Shown here one piece after another: positions 42,840 to 50,426 of a stretch of 64,000 bases of DNA. The stretch covers positions 682,001 through 746,000 of the forward strand of contig NZ_JALBGC010000001.1 in NCBI RefSeq assembly GCF_022631375.1, written 5' to 3'. How positions within the stretch are numbered: the stretch's first letter is position 1; every line of letters begins with the position of its first letter. The position numbers and the translations under genes were made by a program. The notes below the pieces were generated by a model. It did not search any database. It worked only from the letters and a program-made list of their open reading frames with translations, and was not told the DNA's origin. This stretch comes from Hymenobacter cyanobacteriorum (GTDB lineage Bacteria > Bacteroidota > Bacteroidia > Cytophagales > Hymenobacteraceae).

Positions 42840-44487
42840 ATGGCTGGCCATGGGCACCCTGACGGTGCTGACGCTGCTGGTGGGCACCGGCCTCTACTTG
42901 TATTCGGTGGCCGCGCACCGCCACCCGGAAGTGCCGCCCACGGCCCTGCTGAACGTGGAGCGCCACCAGATTGGCCCGCAGGCCTACGTACTAGGCCACA
43001 ACTGGCTGCGCAAAAGCCGCAGCGGCTGGTGGGAAATGCACCTCGAAGGCCAGCCCTTCGAGCGCGGCCTCGTGAACGGCAAGCTCTGTCGCGACCTCTG
43101 CGAATACCAGGAACAGGCCTTCTACGACCAGATTTGCCAGTTGGTGCCCTCGCATTTCTATCGCCAGTTTCTCAAGTACCTCATTGCCTTTTTCAACCGC
43201 AACCTCGAAAACAGCCTGACCGAAGAGCAGCGCCTCGAAATTTACGGCGTGGCCCAGACGGCCTACCCCAAATTCGACGAAATCGGGCCGGCCTACCCGC
43301 GCCTGATGAACTACCACGCGGCCCACGACATCGGCCACGCCCTGCAAAACCTGGCGCTGGTGGGATGCTCGTCGTTTGCCACCTGGGGCGACAAATCGGC
43401 CGACGGCGAACTGCTGATTGGCCGCAACTTCGATTTCTACGTCGGCGACAAATTCGCTGATAACAAAGTAGTTGATTTTGTGACGCCCACTCAGGGACAC
43501 CGCTTTGTGACGGTGAGCTGGTGCGGCATTTCGGGCGTGGTGTCGGGCATGAACATGGAAGGGCTGACCATCACGCTGAACGCTGCCAAATCGGAGTTAC
43601 CCACAGGCTCGGCTACCCCCATTTCGCTGCTGGCCCGCGAGATTCTGCAGTACGCCGGTAACATCGATGAAGCCGTGGCCATTGCCAAAAAGCGCCACAC
43701 CTTCGTGGCCGAGTCGCTGCTCATCGGTTCGGCCGCTGATAACAAGGCCGTTGTCATCGAGAAAACGCCCGATTCGGTGGCCGTGTACGACCCCAACAAC
43801 CGCGCCCTCATCTGCACCAACCACTACCAGAGCGCCGGCCTCGGCAACACGCCGCTCAACCAGCAGCAGATGCGCGAAAGCGCCTCGGTGTATCGCGAGC
43901 AGCGCATCGCCGAGCTGATGACCAAGGCCGGCCCGCTCACGCCGGTGAAGGCCGCCGCCATTCTGCGCGACCAGGGCGGCCTCGGCGGCCGCAACATCGG
44001 CAACGGCAACGAGAAGGCTGTGAACCAGCTCATCTGCCACCATTCGGTGATTTTCCAGCCTGCCAAGCGCATCATCTGGTTGGCGGCTGCGCCTTGGCAA
44101 CTGGGCAAATACGTGGCCTACGACCTCAACAAAGTTTTCGCCATGAAGGACCTGCAAACCGACCACGAGTTGGTCGAAGTCGACTCGATTCCGGCCGCGC
44201 CCTTCCTGCATTCGGCCGGCTACGTCGATTTCGTGGCCTTCCGCGCCCTGGCCGTCCGCGTCAAAAACCACGACGCTAATGCTGACCCGCTGGAGCTTAT
44301 TCGCCTCAACCCCGAGTATTACCATGCCTACGTGCTGGCCGGCGACGCGCTGTTTTATGACAAGAGATTTGGCGAGGCACAGCGCGTTTATCAAATGGGC
44401 CTGAGCAAGGAAATTGCCTCCAAAGGCGAGGAAACGCACATTCGCCAGCAGCTGGCCAAGTGCGCTGAGAAGCTGAAAGGGGCTTAA
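42823..44487 (+). CDS. C45-type N-terminal-nucleophile acyltransferase/hydrolase
   Basis: A 554-residue protein with an N-terminal membrane anchor (residues 6-30). The peptidase C45/acyl-coenzyme A:6-aminopenicillanic acid acyltransferase-like core is marked by VGCSSFATWGD, where C182 would become the nucleophile after self-cleavage, and LIGRNFDFYVGD (R201, N202, D204). A TPR-like tail follows (ELIRLNPEYYHAYVLAGDALFYDKRFGEAQRVY). The family hydrolyses or transfers amide- or ester-bound acyl groups, so it could join the aryl polyene to a partner molecule or cut it off (inference). It overlaps the preceding gene by 17 bases. Confidence 0.8.
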   Translation: MRRILKWLAMGTLTVLTLLVGTGLYLYSVAAHRHPEVPPTALLNVERHQIGPQAYVLGHNWLRKSRSGWWEMHLEGQPFERGLVNGKLCRDLCEYQEQAFYDQICQLVPSHFYRQFLKYLIAFFNRNLENSLTEEQRLEIYGVAQTAYPKFDEIGPAYPRLMNYHAAHDIGHALQNLALVGCSSFATWGDKSADGELLIGRNFDFYVGDKFADNKVVDFVTPTQGHRFVTVSWCGISGVVSGMNMEGLTITLNAAKSELPTGSATPISLLAREILQYAGNIDEAVAIAKKRHTFVAESLLIGSAADNKAVVIEKTPDSVAVYDPNNRALICTNHYQSAGLGNTPLNQQQMRESASVYREQRIAELMTKAGPLTPVKAAAILRDQGGLGGRNIGNGNEKAVNQLICHHSVIFQPAKRIIWLAAAPWQLGKYVAYDLNKVFAMKDLQTDHELVEVDSIPAAPFLHSAGYVDFVAFRALAVRVKNHDANADPLELIRLNPEYYHAYVLAGDALFYDKRFGEAQRVYQMGLSKEIASKGEETHIRQQLAKCAEKLKGA

Positions 44488-44488
44488 C

Positions 44489-44598
44489 CGTCATGCCGAG
44501 CGCAGCGAAGCATCTCGCGTGCAATAGTGACTTAACTATTTCAACGTCATTAATTAGTGGTAGCACGCGAGATGCTTCGCTGCGCTCGGCATGACGTT
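44489..44598. repeat. Intact palindromic repeat, GCGAAGCATCTCGCG variant
   Basis: CGTCATGCCGAGCGCAGCGA at the left and TCGCTGCGCTCGGCATGACG at the right form long inverted arms around an AT-rich loop. It starts one base after the stop codon of the C45-type gene and ends 15 bases before the phosphopantetheinyl transferase start. Confidence 0.85.
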
Positions 44599-44613
44599 CT
44601 TTTTGCTTTATTT

Positions 44614-44988
44614 ATGATACTCGGCCTCGGCAACGACCTCGTCGAACCGGCCCGCCTGGCGGCCCGTCTGGCGCGCAGTCCTGCGCTCCGCGCCAAGCTG
44701 TTTGCGCCGGCCGAAATCGCCTACTGCGAGCGCATGGCCGAGCCCGCCCAGCATTACGCCGGCCGCTTCGCCGCCAAAGAGGCCCTGCTGAAGGCGTTGG
44801 GTCTGGGTCTGGCCGCCAGCTTCGACCTGCACGAAGCCGCCGTGACGCACGACGAGCACGGCGCGCCGCGCTTCGAGTTGACTGGCGAGCTGGCCCGACT
44901 GGTGCAGGCCCGGGGCGTAACGCGGCTGCACCTCAGCATTACCCACATTTATTCGGCGGCCTCGGCCGTCGTTATTCTCGAAGCCTGA
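44614..44988 (+). CDS. Holo-ACP synthase-type phosphopantetheinyl transferase
   Basis: A 124-residue AcpS-type enzyme that loads phosphopantetheine from CoA onto acyl carrier proteins. Metal/CoA-binding residues are visible as D8 in GLGNDLVEPARL and E56 in RFAAKEALLKALG, with the C-terminal HLSITHIYSAASAVV. Its place at the end of the pigment cluster suggests it serves ACP 1 and ACP 2; whether it is also the housekeeping AcpS cannot be told. An upstream in-frame ATG at 44557 would translate part of the palindrome, so 44614 is used. The adenylate-forming ligase gene starts 1 base after its stop. Confidence 0.88.
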   Translation: MILGLGNDLVEPARLAARLARSPALRAKLFAPAEIAYCERMAEPAQHYAGRFAAKEALLKALGLGLAASFDLHEAAVTHDEHGAPRFELTGELARLVQARGVTRLHLSITHIYSAASAVVILEA

Positions 44989-44989
44989 T

Positions 44990-46300
44990 ATGTCGCCGTT
45001 GGAACACGCCTCGCGGGCAGAAATTGACGCCTACCAAAATGCGGCGTTAAAGCAACTGCTAGCCTATTTGCAGGCAAATTCGCCCTTCTATCAGCGCCGT
45101 TTTGCGGAGTTGGGTTTAGAAATAGCCGACATCAGAACCACCGCCGACTTGATGCGGCTGCCCACCACCAGCAAGCAGGATTTGCAGGCGCACAACTGGG
45201 AGTTTCTGTGCGTGCCGCGCCGCAAGGTGGCCGAGTATTGCAGCACTTCAGGCACGCTGGGCCGCCCGGTTACCATTGCCCTCACCGGTAACGACCTCGC
45301 CCGGCTGTACCACAACGAGTACCTCTCCTTCGCCTGCGCCGGCGGCCAGCCCGACGACGTGTACCAGCTACTGCTCACGCTCGACCGGCAGTTTATGGCC
45401 GGCATCGCCTACTACGGTGGCATTCTGAAATCGGGGGCCAGCGTGATTCGCATGGGCCCCGGCAATATAGCCGCCCAGTTCGACACCATTCGGGAGCTTC
45501 AACCCACGGTGCTGGTAGCCGTGCCCTCATTCGTGGTGGCGCTGGTAGCCCACGCCGAAGCCACCGGCTTCGACCTGAATGCCAGTTCCGTGCGCCGCAT
45601 CATCTGCATCGGCGAAAGTATTCGCGACGAGCAGCTGCAGCCCAACGCACTCGCCCGCCGCATCACCGAGGCCTGGGACGTACGCCTGCATTCCACTTAC
45701 GCCTCCACCGAAAAACAGACGGCCTTCACTGAGTGCAGCCACGGCGCGGGCGGCCACCACCAGCCCGAGTTGCTGATTTTTGAAACCCTCGATGAAAGCG
45801 GCCAGCCGCTGCCCGCCGGGCAGTTTGGCGAGCTCACCATCACCACGCTGGGCGTGGAGGGCATGCCCCTGCTGCGCTACCGCACCGGCGACATCTGCAC
45901 CTACTACGACACGCCCTGCGCCTGCGGGCGCACCACTCGGCGGCTCGGCCCCATCGTGGGCCGGCGGCAGCATTTGCTCAAATACAAAGGCACCAGCCTC
46001 TATCCGCAGGCCATTTTCAACGTGCTGAACACGTTTGGCGAAGTGGCTGCTTACGTGGTTGAAGCCCGCACTTCGGATTTAGAAACCGACGAGCTGGAAA
46101 TCAGCGTAGCGCTGGCGGCCGGCGTTGACGAAACCGCCGTGCTCGACCGGCTGCGCGCGGCGTTGCGGGCAGCCCTACGCGTGCTGCTGCCGCTGCGGGT
46201 GCAGCCGCTGGCCCAGGTGCTGGCCCGCCAGAACCCCGGCGACTCGCGCAAGCCGGCCCGGTTTATCGACCTGCGTCGGCCTCGGCCTCCATTCGAATAA
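44990..46300 (+). CDS. Adenylate-forming ligase, phenylacetate-CoA ligase type
   Basis: A 436-residue ANL-superfamily enzyme of the PaaK type. The ATP loop reads STSGTLGRPVT (85-95), the aromatic/adenylate loop YASTEKQTAF follows near residue 243, and the hinge RYRTGDICTYYDTPCACGR near 300 contains a Cys-rich stretch as in PaaK. It probably activates 4-coumarate made by the ammonia lyase and passes it to CoA or directly to an ACP (inference). It ends the plus-strand cluster, and its last 38 bases overlap the end of the convergent halogenase-like gene. Confidence 0.85.
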   Translation: MSPLEHASRAEIDAYQNAALKQLLAYLQANSPFYQRRFAELGLEIADIRTTADLMRLPTTSKQDLQAHNWEFLCVPRRKVAEYCSTSGTLGRPVTIALTGNDLARLYHNEYLSFACAGGQPDDVYQLLLTLDRQFMAGIAYYGGILKSGASVIRMGPGNIAAQFDTIRELQPTVLVAVPSFVVALVAHAEATGFDLNASSVRRIICIGESIRDEQLQPNALARRITEAWDVRLHSTYASTEKQTAFTECSHGAGGHHQPELLIFETLDESGQPLPAGQFGELTITTLGVEGMPLLRYRTGDICTYYDTPCACGRTTRRLGPIVGRRQHLLKYKGTSLYPQAIFNVLNTFGEVAAYVVEARTSDLETDELEISVALAAGVDETAVLDRLRAALRAALRVLLPLRVQPLAQVLARQNPGDSRKPARFIDLRRPRPPFE

Positions 46301-47510
46301 TATTGGCCAAGGGCTTGAGCACGCGGCTGTGCTGGCGCACGAAGGGGTTGTTGAGGTCCCAGACGTAGCCGGCCAGCACCGAGCAAATCTGCTTCTTGAT
46401 TTCCGGGTCGGGGTTGGGCGCGAAGATGATGTCCTGCAGCGAGCCGTCGTACCAGCCCATCACGTACGAGCGGAACGTGTTGACGCCCTGCTGGGTCGGC
46501 TCGACGTACTCGCGCTGCCAGTCGATGGTTTCGCCGGCCAGCTGCCGACACACCAGCGTGGCCGCCTTATGGCCCGATACGGTGGCCAGCGTCACGCCCG
46601 ACGAGAAAATGGGGTCCAGAAACTCGGTCACGTTGCCGGTGAGCACGAAGCCCTCGCCGAAAAACTGGTTGGTCGTGACGGACCAGCCTTCCAGCGTGCG
46701 CGGCTCGAATACGAAGGCGCTGTCGCCGAAACGCTGGTTGGTGTAATCGTTGGATTGAATAATGGCGCGCAGCTTCTGCTCGGCCGTGCCTTCAAACTCT
46801 TCGAAAAACGACGGATTGGCCACGAAGCCGACCGAGGTTTTGCCCGTCGAGAACGGGATGACCCACACCCACACGTCGGGCCGGTGGGCAATTACGGTGA
46901 TGCGGTTGGGCTCGTCGAAGAGGAAGCGGTTGGGGTCTTCGAAATGGGCGAACATGGTTTTGCGCCCCGGCAGGTTCGAAGGCCGGTCGAGTTTGAACAG
47001 GCGCGGAATCACGCGCCCATAGCCGCTGGCATCGATGATGAAACGGGCCTTGATTTCCTTCTCGGAGCCGTCGGGGCAGGTCACGCGGGTGGTCGAGTCG
47101 GTGCCGTCGAATTGAATGGCGGTGACTTCGGTTTCAAATTCCAGCGGAATGCTCATGCGCTGCACCTCATCGGCCAGCACCTGGTCGAAGTTGGCGCGCG
47201 GCACCTGCCAGGTCTGGCTCCAGCCTTCGGTAAACTTGTTGGAAAAGTCGAAATCGGCCACCTGGTCGCCCTTCACGAACTTGGCCCCGAACTTCTCCTG
47301 AAACCCCTGCGCCCGCAGCGCCGGCAGAAAGCCGGCCGCATCAAGCGCCTCCATGCAGCGCGGCAGCAGGCTCTCGCCAATCACGAAGCGCGGGAACTGC
47401 ATTTTCTCCACCATTTTCACCGAGTAGCCTGCCTGCTTCACAATAGAAGCCGCCACCGAGCCCGACGGGCCCGCGCCAATCACCAATACATCAACGTATT
47501 CAGTAGTCAT
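46263..47510 (-). CDS. Flavin-dependent halogenase-like enzyme (tryptophan halogenase family)
   Basis: A 415-residue FAD enzyme. It carries the three features expected of flavin-dependent halogenases: GxGxxG in VIGAGPSG (12-17), WxWxIP in WVWVIP (214-219) and FxxPxxSxG in FLDPIFSSG (297-305). A lysine, K73 in FQEKFGAKF, sits where halogenases have the lysine that forms the chlorinating species. Flexirubins with chlorine on the aryl ring are known, so ring chlorination of the pigment precursor is a natural guess. Hydroxylases of the same fold remain an alternative. No flavin reductase is adjacent. It runs opposite to the main cluster. Confidence 0.78.
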   Translation of the reverse strand: MTTEYVDVLVIGAGPSGSVAASIVKQAGYSVKMVEKMQFPRFVIGESLLPRCMEALDAAGFLPALRAQGFQEKFGAKFVKGDQVADFDFSNKFTEGWSQTWQVPRANFDQVLADEVQRMSIPLEFETEVTAIQFDGTDSTTRVTCPDGSEKEIKARFIIDASGYGRVIPRLFKLDRPSNLPGRKTMFAHFEDPNRFLFDEPNRITVIAHRPDVWVWVIPFSTGKTSVGFVANPSFFEEFEGTAEQKLRAIIQSNDYTNQRFGDSAFVFEPRTLEGWSVTTNQFFGEGFVLTGNVTEFLDPIFSSGVTLATVSGHKAATLVCRQLAGETIDWQREYVEPTQQGVNTFRSYVMGWYDGSLQDIIFAPNPDPEIKKQICSVLAGYVWDLNNPFVRQHSRVLKPLANIIRMEAEADAGR

Positions 47511-47629
47511 ACTCGTTATTTTCTGGAAGAAAACGGCGCAAGCAGTTGCCAGAACCGGGCGGAATAAAAGCTATACAAGGGTACTGCCATCAAAGATAAC
47601 AGGGCAAGCCCGACGCTTACAAGGGCCCG

Positions 47630-49297
47630 CTAGGGTTGCGGCTGCGAGTGCAGGCGGCGCGCCCGGTCACGCCGCTTCTGGTGCACCCATTCGGGCCAGG
47701 TGGCGGGGTCTTCGGCCTCGTACACGCGCACGGCCTGGCCGGGCTCGGGCACCAGCTGCGCATCCATGCTCGAATTCAGGATGCGCGCCGCCGTCTGCAC
47801 GCCCGAATAGGTAGCGCCAGCCACGCCGTGCGACAAAATGCTGGCCCCGCAGAGGTACAAACCCTCAATTTCCGACTTGTTGCCGAATGCAAAAGGCCCC
47901 GTTTGCCGGAAATTCTTCTCGGTGCCGTACACGTTGCCGCGCGTGGATTGCACGTAAAATTCGTTCGTGAGCGGCGTGCCCAGCTCCTGCGTCACAATGT
48001 GCGCCCGGATGCCCGGCACGGCCTTTTCCACGCTGTTCAGCAGCTTTTCGATAATGCGTTCCTTGAATTGCGCGTAGGCGCTGGTGTGGTAGTCGCCGCC
48101 CTTGTCAAACGTTTCAAACGCCTTGAAATCGAGAAACGTAACGACTTCGAGGCAGTGGTGGCGGCCATCGAAGCTCGCCGGGTCCTTGATGGTCGTGCAG
48201 CTGATGAACAGCGCCGGAAACTCGTCTTCGGCCAGGATATCGGCGGCCTTCATCTCGCTAAACAGCTTGTCCAAATCGGGGTGGCGCAGCATCCAGATGT
48301 TGCCCGAATCGAGCCCGGCCGCGCGCACGTCCATGTCCACCACCAGAAATAGCATCAGCGACGTCACCGAGTAGCTGGTTTTGGCCAGCTTGGCCAGCAG
48401 CTTCGGGCTGAGGTGCTCGTGGCCGACCATGCCGTAGGTTTTGGCTGGGTCGGCATTGGATATAATACGCTTAGCCCGAATAATCTCGCCCGAAGCCAGC
48501 TCCACGCCCACAGCGCGGGTTTTCTTCGGGCCAGCCGGCTCGGTGAGGATGCGGCGCACGGCGGCGCTGGTGCGCACTTCGCCGCCGTGCCGCTTCAGGG
48601 TCGAGGTCATGGCCTTCACCAGGGCCGCACCGCCGCCGCTGGGGTAGAAGCCGCCGGCCTGGTAGTGGCCCATCACGGCGCAGTGCAGCGGGAAGCTGGC
48701 CAGCGCTGGCGGCAGGCCGTGGTCGCCGCACTGCACGTTGAGGATACCCTGTAGCAGCCGGTCCTTGATGTGCCAGTCCATCACGCGTTTCAGCGAAAAC
48801 AAACCGTACTTACCCAGTTGCGCGGTCCGGAACGGGATGGTGATGTTGTCCCAGAAACCGCTCATCTTCGGAATCAGGTGCAGCTGCTCGTTCACCTGGC
48901 GCACCACGGTGAGGTATTTGCGCAGCCCCTCCCGCTCGTGCGGAAACCGAGCCGCCAACTGCTCATACAACTCCTCAAAATCGGCCGGCAGGTCTACCCG
49001 CTCGTTGCCAATCCAGCAGTGCTCGTAGGCCGCCGGGTTCATGCGGAAGAACGTGAGGTTGTTGGCAATTCCCAAGCCTTCGTAGAGCTGGCGCGTGCCC
49101 TGCCCCGGCCCCAGCAGGCCCAGGTAGTGCACGCCAGGGCTGAAACGGTGCCCGTCGAGGTAAAAGCTGTGGCACCAGCCGCCGGGCACGTAGTGCTGCT
49201 CGAGCACCAGCACATGCTGGCCGGCCCGCGCCAGGCAAATGGCCGCCGCCAACCCGCCCGCTCCCGAGCCAATGATAATCGTATCGTATTCCGCCAT
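47630..49297 (-). CDS. CrtI/retinol-saturase-like FAD oxidoreductase 2
   Basis: A 555-residue flavoprotein: DTIIIGSGAGGLAAAICLARAGQHVLVLEQHYVPGGWCHSF at residues 4-44, GVHYLGLLGPG near 60, and the C-terminal GLYLCGASILSHGVAGATYSGVQTA that closes on FAD. It resembles the polyene-processing phytoene desaturase/retinol saturase group. It lies 120 bases upstream of the halogenase-like gene on the same strand. A start at 49315 adds MKQLRD; 49297 begins the standard flavoprotein N-terminus. With the gene at 41310 the locus has two distinct members of this family. Confidence 0.85.
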   Translation of the reverse strand: MAEYDTIIIGSGAGGLAAAICLARAGQHVLVLEQHYVPGGWCHSFYLDGHRFSPGVHYLGLLGPGQGTRQLYEGLGIANNLTFFRMNPAAYEHCWIGNERVDLPADFEELYEQLAARFPHEREGLRKYLTVVRQVNEQLHLIPKMSGFWDNITIPFRTAQLGKYGLFSLKRVMDWHIKDRLLQGILNVQCGDHGLPPALASFPLHCAVMGHYQAGGFYPSGGGAALVKAMTSTLKRHGGEVRTSAAVRRILTEPAGPKKTRAVGVELASGEIIRAKRIISNADPAKTYGMVGHEHLSPKLLAKLAKTSYSVTSLMLFLVVDMDVRAAGLDSGNIWMLRHPDLDKLFSEMKAADILAEDEFPALFISCTTIKDPASFDGRHHCLEVVTFLDFKAFETFDKGGDYHTSAYAQFKERIIEKLLNSVEKAVPGIRAHIVTQELGTPLTNEFYVQSTRGNVYGTEKNFRQTGPFAFGNKSEIEGLYLCGASILSHGVAGATYSGVQTAARILNSSMDAQLVPEPGQAVRVYEAEDPATWPEWVHQKRRDRARRLHSQPQP

Positions 49298-49423
49298 GTC
49301 GCGCAGCTGTTTCAAATCCCAGAATACCGGCTCAGCCTACCCGGCCTGCCAGCAGGACGGGAAATTACGCGCAATTGCGCATCCGCCGCCAACTTGCTCA
49401 CGGGCCAGACCCCGGAAAATGAA

Positions 49424-49455
49424 AACGCCCCATCCTGTTTCCAGAATGGGGCGTT
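49424..49455 (-). terminator. Hairpin after tRNA-Lys
   Basis: AACGCCCCAT (49424-49433) pairs with ATGGGGCGTT (49446-49455). On the minus strand it is followed by TTTCATTTTCC. It begins 7 bases downstream of the tRNA 3' end. Confidence 0.7.
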
Positions 49456-49461
49456 ATGCTG

Positions 49462-49534
49462 TGATCCCGCTGGGATTCGAACCCAGGACCCGTACATTAA
49501 AAGTGTACTGCTCTACCAGCTGAGCTACAGAATC
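49462..49534 (-). tRNA. tRNA-Lys (anticodon UUU)
   Basis: Read on the minus strand the 73-base gene starts GATTCTGTAGCTCAGC and ends CGGGATCA. The acceptor stem (GATTCTG with CGGGATC, two G-U pairs) closes. The D-arm has GCTCAGCTGGTAGAGC, the anticodon loop is CTTTTAA with anticodon TTT (Lys), and the T-arm has GGGTTCGAATCCC. CCA is not encoded. Confidence 0.95.
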
Positions 49535-49576
49535 GGTACCTTGCACCTTGGAAGGGCGTTTCCTTCTTTGGTGGCA

Positions 49577-49608
49577 CAAAAGTAGTACGGCCTTCCGGAT
49601 TACACAAC
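49577..49608 (-). promoter_or_regulatory. Promoter of tRNA-Lys
   Basis: On the minus strand GTTG, 20 bases, then TACTTTTG (49577-49584) fits the Bacteroidota -33/-7 layout. The tRNA 5' end is about 43 bases downstream of the -7 box. Confidence 0.55.
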
Positions 49609-49641
49609 TCTGCCCGTAAAAAAAAGCCTCTCCTTCTTATC

Positions 49642-50379
49642 GTGCGTGCCCTTTTCCTCTTCTTAACCCTGCTGCCTTTCTGGGCTTTGGGTGCAAATCC
49701 CGGGGCAAAAAAAATTTTAACATTCCCGCAATCTGTGGCTGTGCCAACGCCGGCGCGAGCCGATTCTTTGTTTGCCACCGGGCAGTATGGGGCCGCTTTT
49801 CCCGGATATCGGGACCTGGTTTGGCAAAAAAAGCGCGCTTCGCCGGAATTATTATTGAAAATGGCCTACGCGCAGCAGCAGCTTGGCCACTATCCGGCCG
49901 CCTTGCTCTACCTGAGCATGGCCCAGGCTCGCCAGCCGCGCGTGCGTACCTGGCAGCAGCTAGCCTCGCTGGCTGCCCAGCACCGGCTGGTGGGCTACCC
50001 CAACACCTGGCAGCAGGAGCTGCGGGTGCAGGCCCAGCGCTACTACTACCCGGGGCTGCAGGTTTTACTGGTGGGAGCTGTGATAGCGGCTGTGGGGCTG
50101 CTGCTGCGCCGCAGCGGGCGCGGGCCGTGGGTGGGCTTTGCGGCCTACTTGGTTTTGCTAGGTGCTTACCTGCACCTGTTGCGGCCGGCGCCAGCGGGGC
50201 TGGTGTCGCGGGCCGGGGCGGCCCTGATGGCCGGGCCGGGGGCCAGCGCCGCTTGGCTGAGCACTGCCGCGCTGGGCGACCGCCTGCCCGTGCTCGGGCG
50301 CGAAGACATCTGGTACCGGGTACAGTGGCAGCAGCGCGTGGCCTACGTGCGCGCTACCGACCTGCTGGTGGTAGAATAA
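49642..50379 (+). CDS. Membrane protein with TPR-like N-part and SH3-type C-terminal domain
   Basis: A 245-residue protein starting at a GTG. Signal peptide RALFLFLTLLPFWALGA; then a helical TPR-like part (ADSLFATGQYGAAFPGYRDLVWQKKRASPELLLKMAYAQQQLGHYPAALLYL). Two hydrophobic helices (about 136-176) follow. A C-terminal SH3b-like domain reads LGDRLPVLGREDIWYRVQWQQRVAYVRATDLLVV. This is the layout of BatE-like proteins of aerotolerance operons, but no Bat partner is nearby, so the role is unclear. Confidence 0.7.
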   Translation: MRALFLFLTLLPFWALGANPGAKKILTFPQSVAVPTPARADSLFATGQYGAAFPGYRDLVWQKKRASPELLLKMAYAQQQLGHYPAALLYLSMAQARQPRVRTWQQLASLAAQHRLVGYPNTWQQELRVQAQRYYYPGLQVLLVGAVIAAVGLLLRRSGRGPWVGFAAYLVLLGAYLHLLRPAPAGLVSRAGAALMAGPGASAAWLSTAALGDRLPVLGREDIWYRVQWQQRVAYVRATDLLVVE

Positions 50380-50414
50380 AGCCGGGCGCATTCGCACGCT
50401 TGGCGCGGGGCCGG

Positions 50415-50422
50415 TACTTTTG
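50415..50422 (+). promoter_or_regulatory. -7 box TACTTTTG immediately before the MOSC gene
   Basis: TACTTTTG matches the consensus exactly, with TTCG 20 bases upstream at 50391-50394. The box ends only 4 bases before the ATG at 50427, so the transcript would begin at or next to the start codon. Confidence 0.45.
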
Positions 50423-50426
50423 CAGC

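Noticed and set aside
46125..47567. Plus-strand open frame of about 480 codons over the halogenase-like gene
   Set aside because: The opposite strand encodes a flavoprotein with GxGxxG, WxWxIP and FxxPxxSxG motifs; the plus frame has no motif.
41310..49297. Carotenoid biosynthesis cluster based on two CrtI-like genes
   Set aside because: No phytoene synthase, cyclase, hydroxylase or ketolase is present; the surrounding genes fit an aryl-polyene pathway.
49462..49534. tRNA-Lys as an integration site for a genomic island
   Set aside because: No integrase is adjacent and no repeated 3' end of the tRNA is seen in the window.
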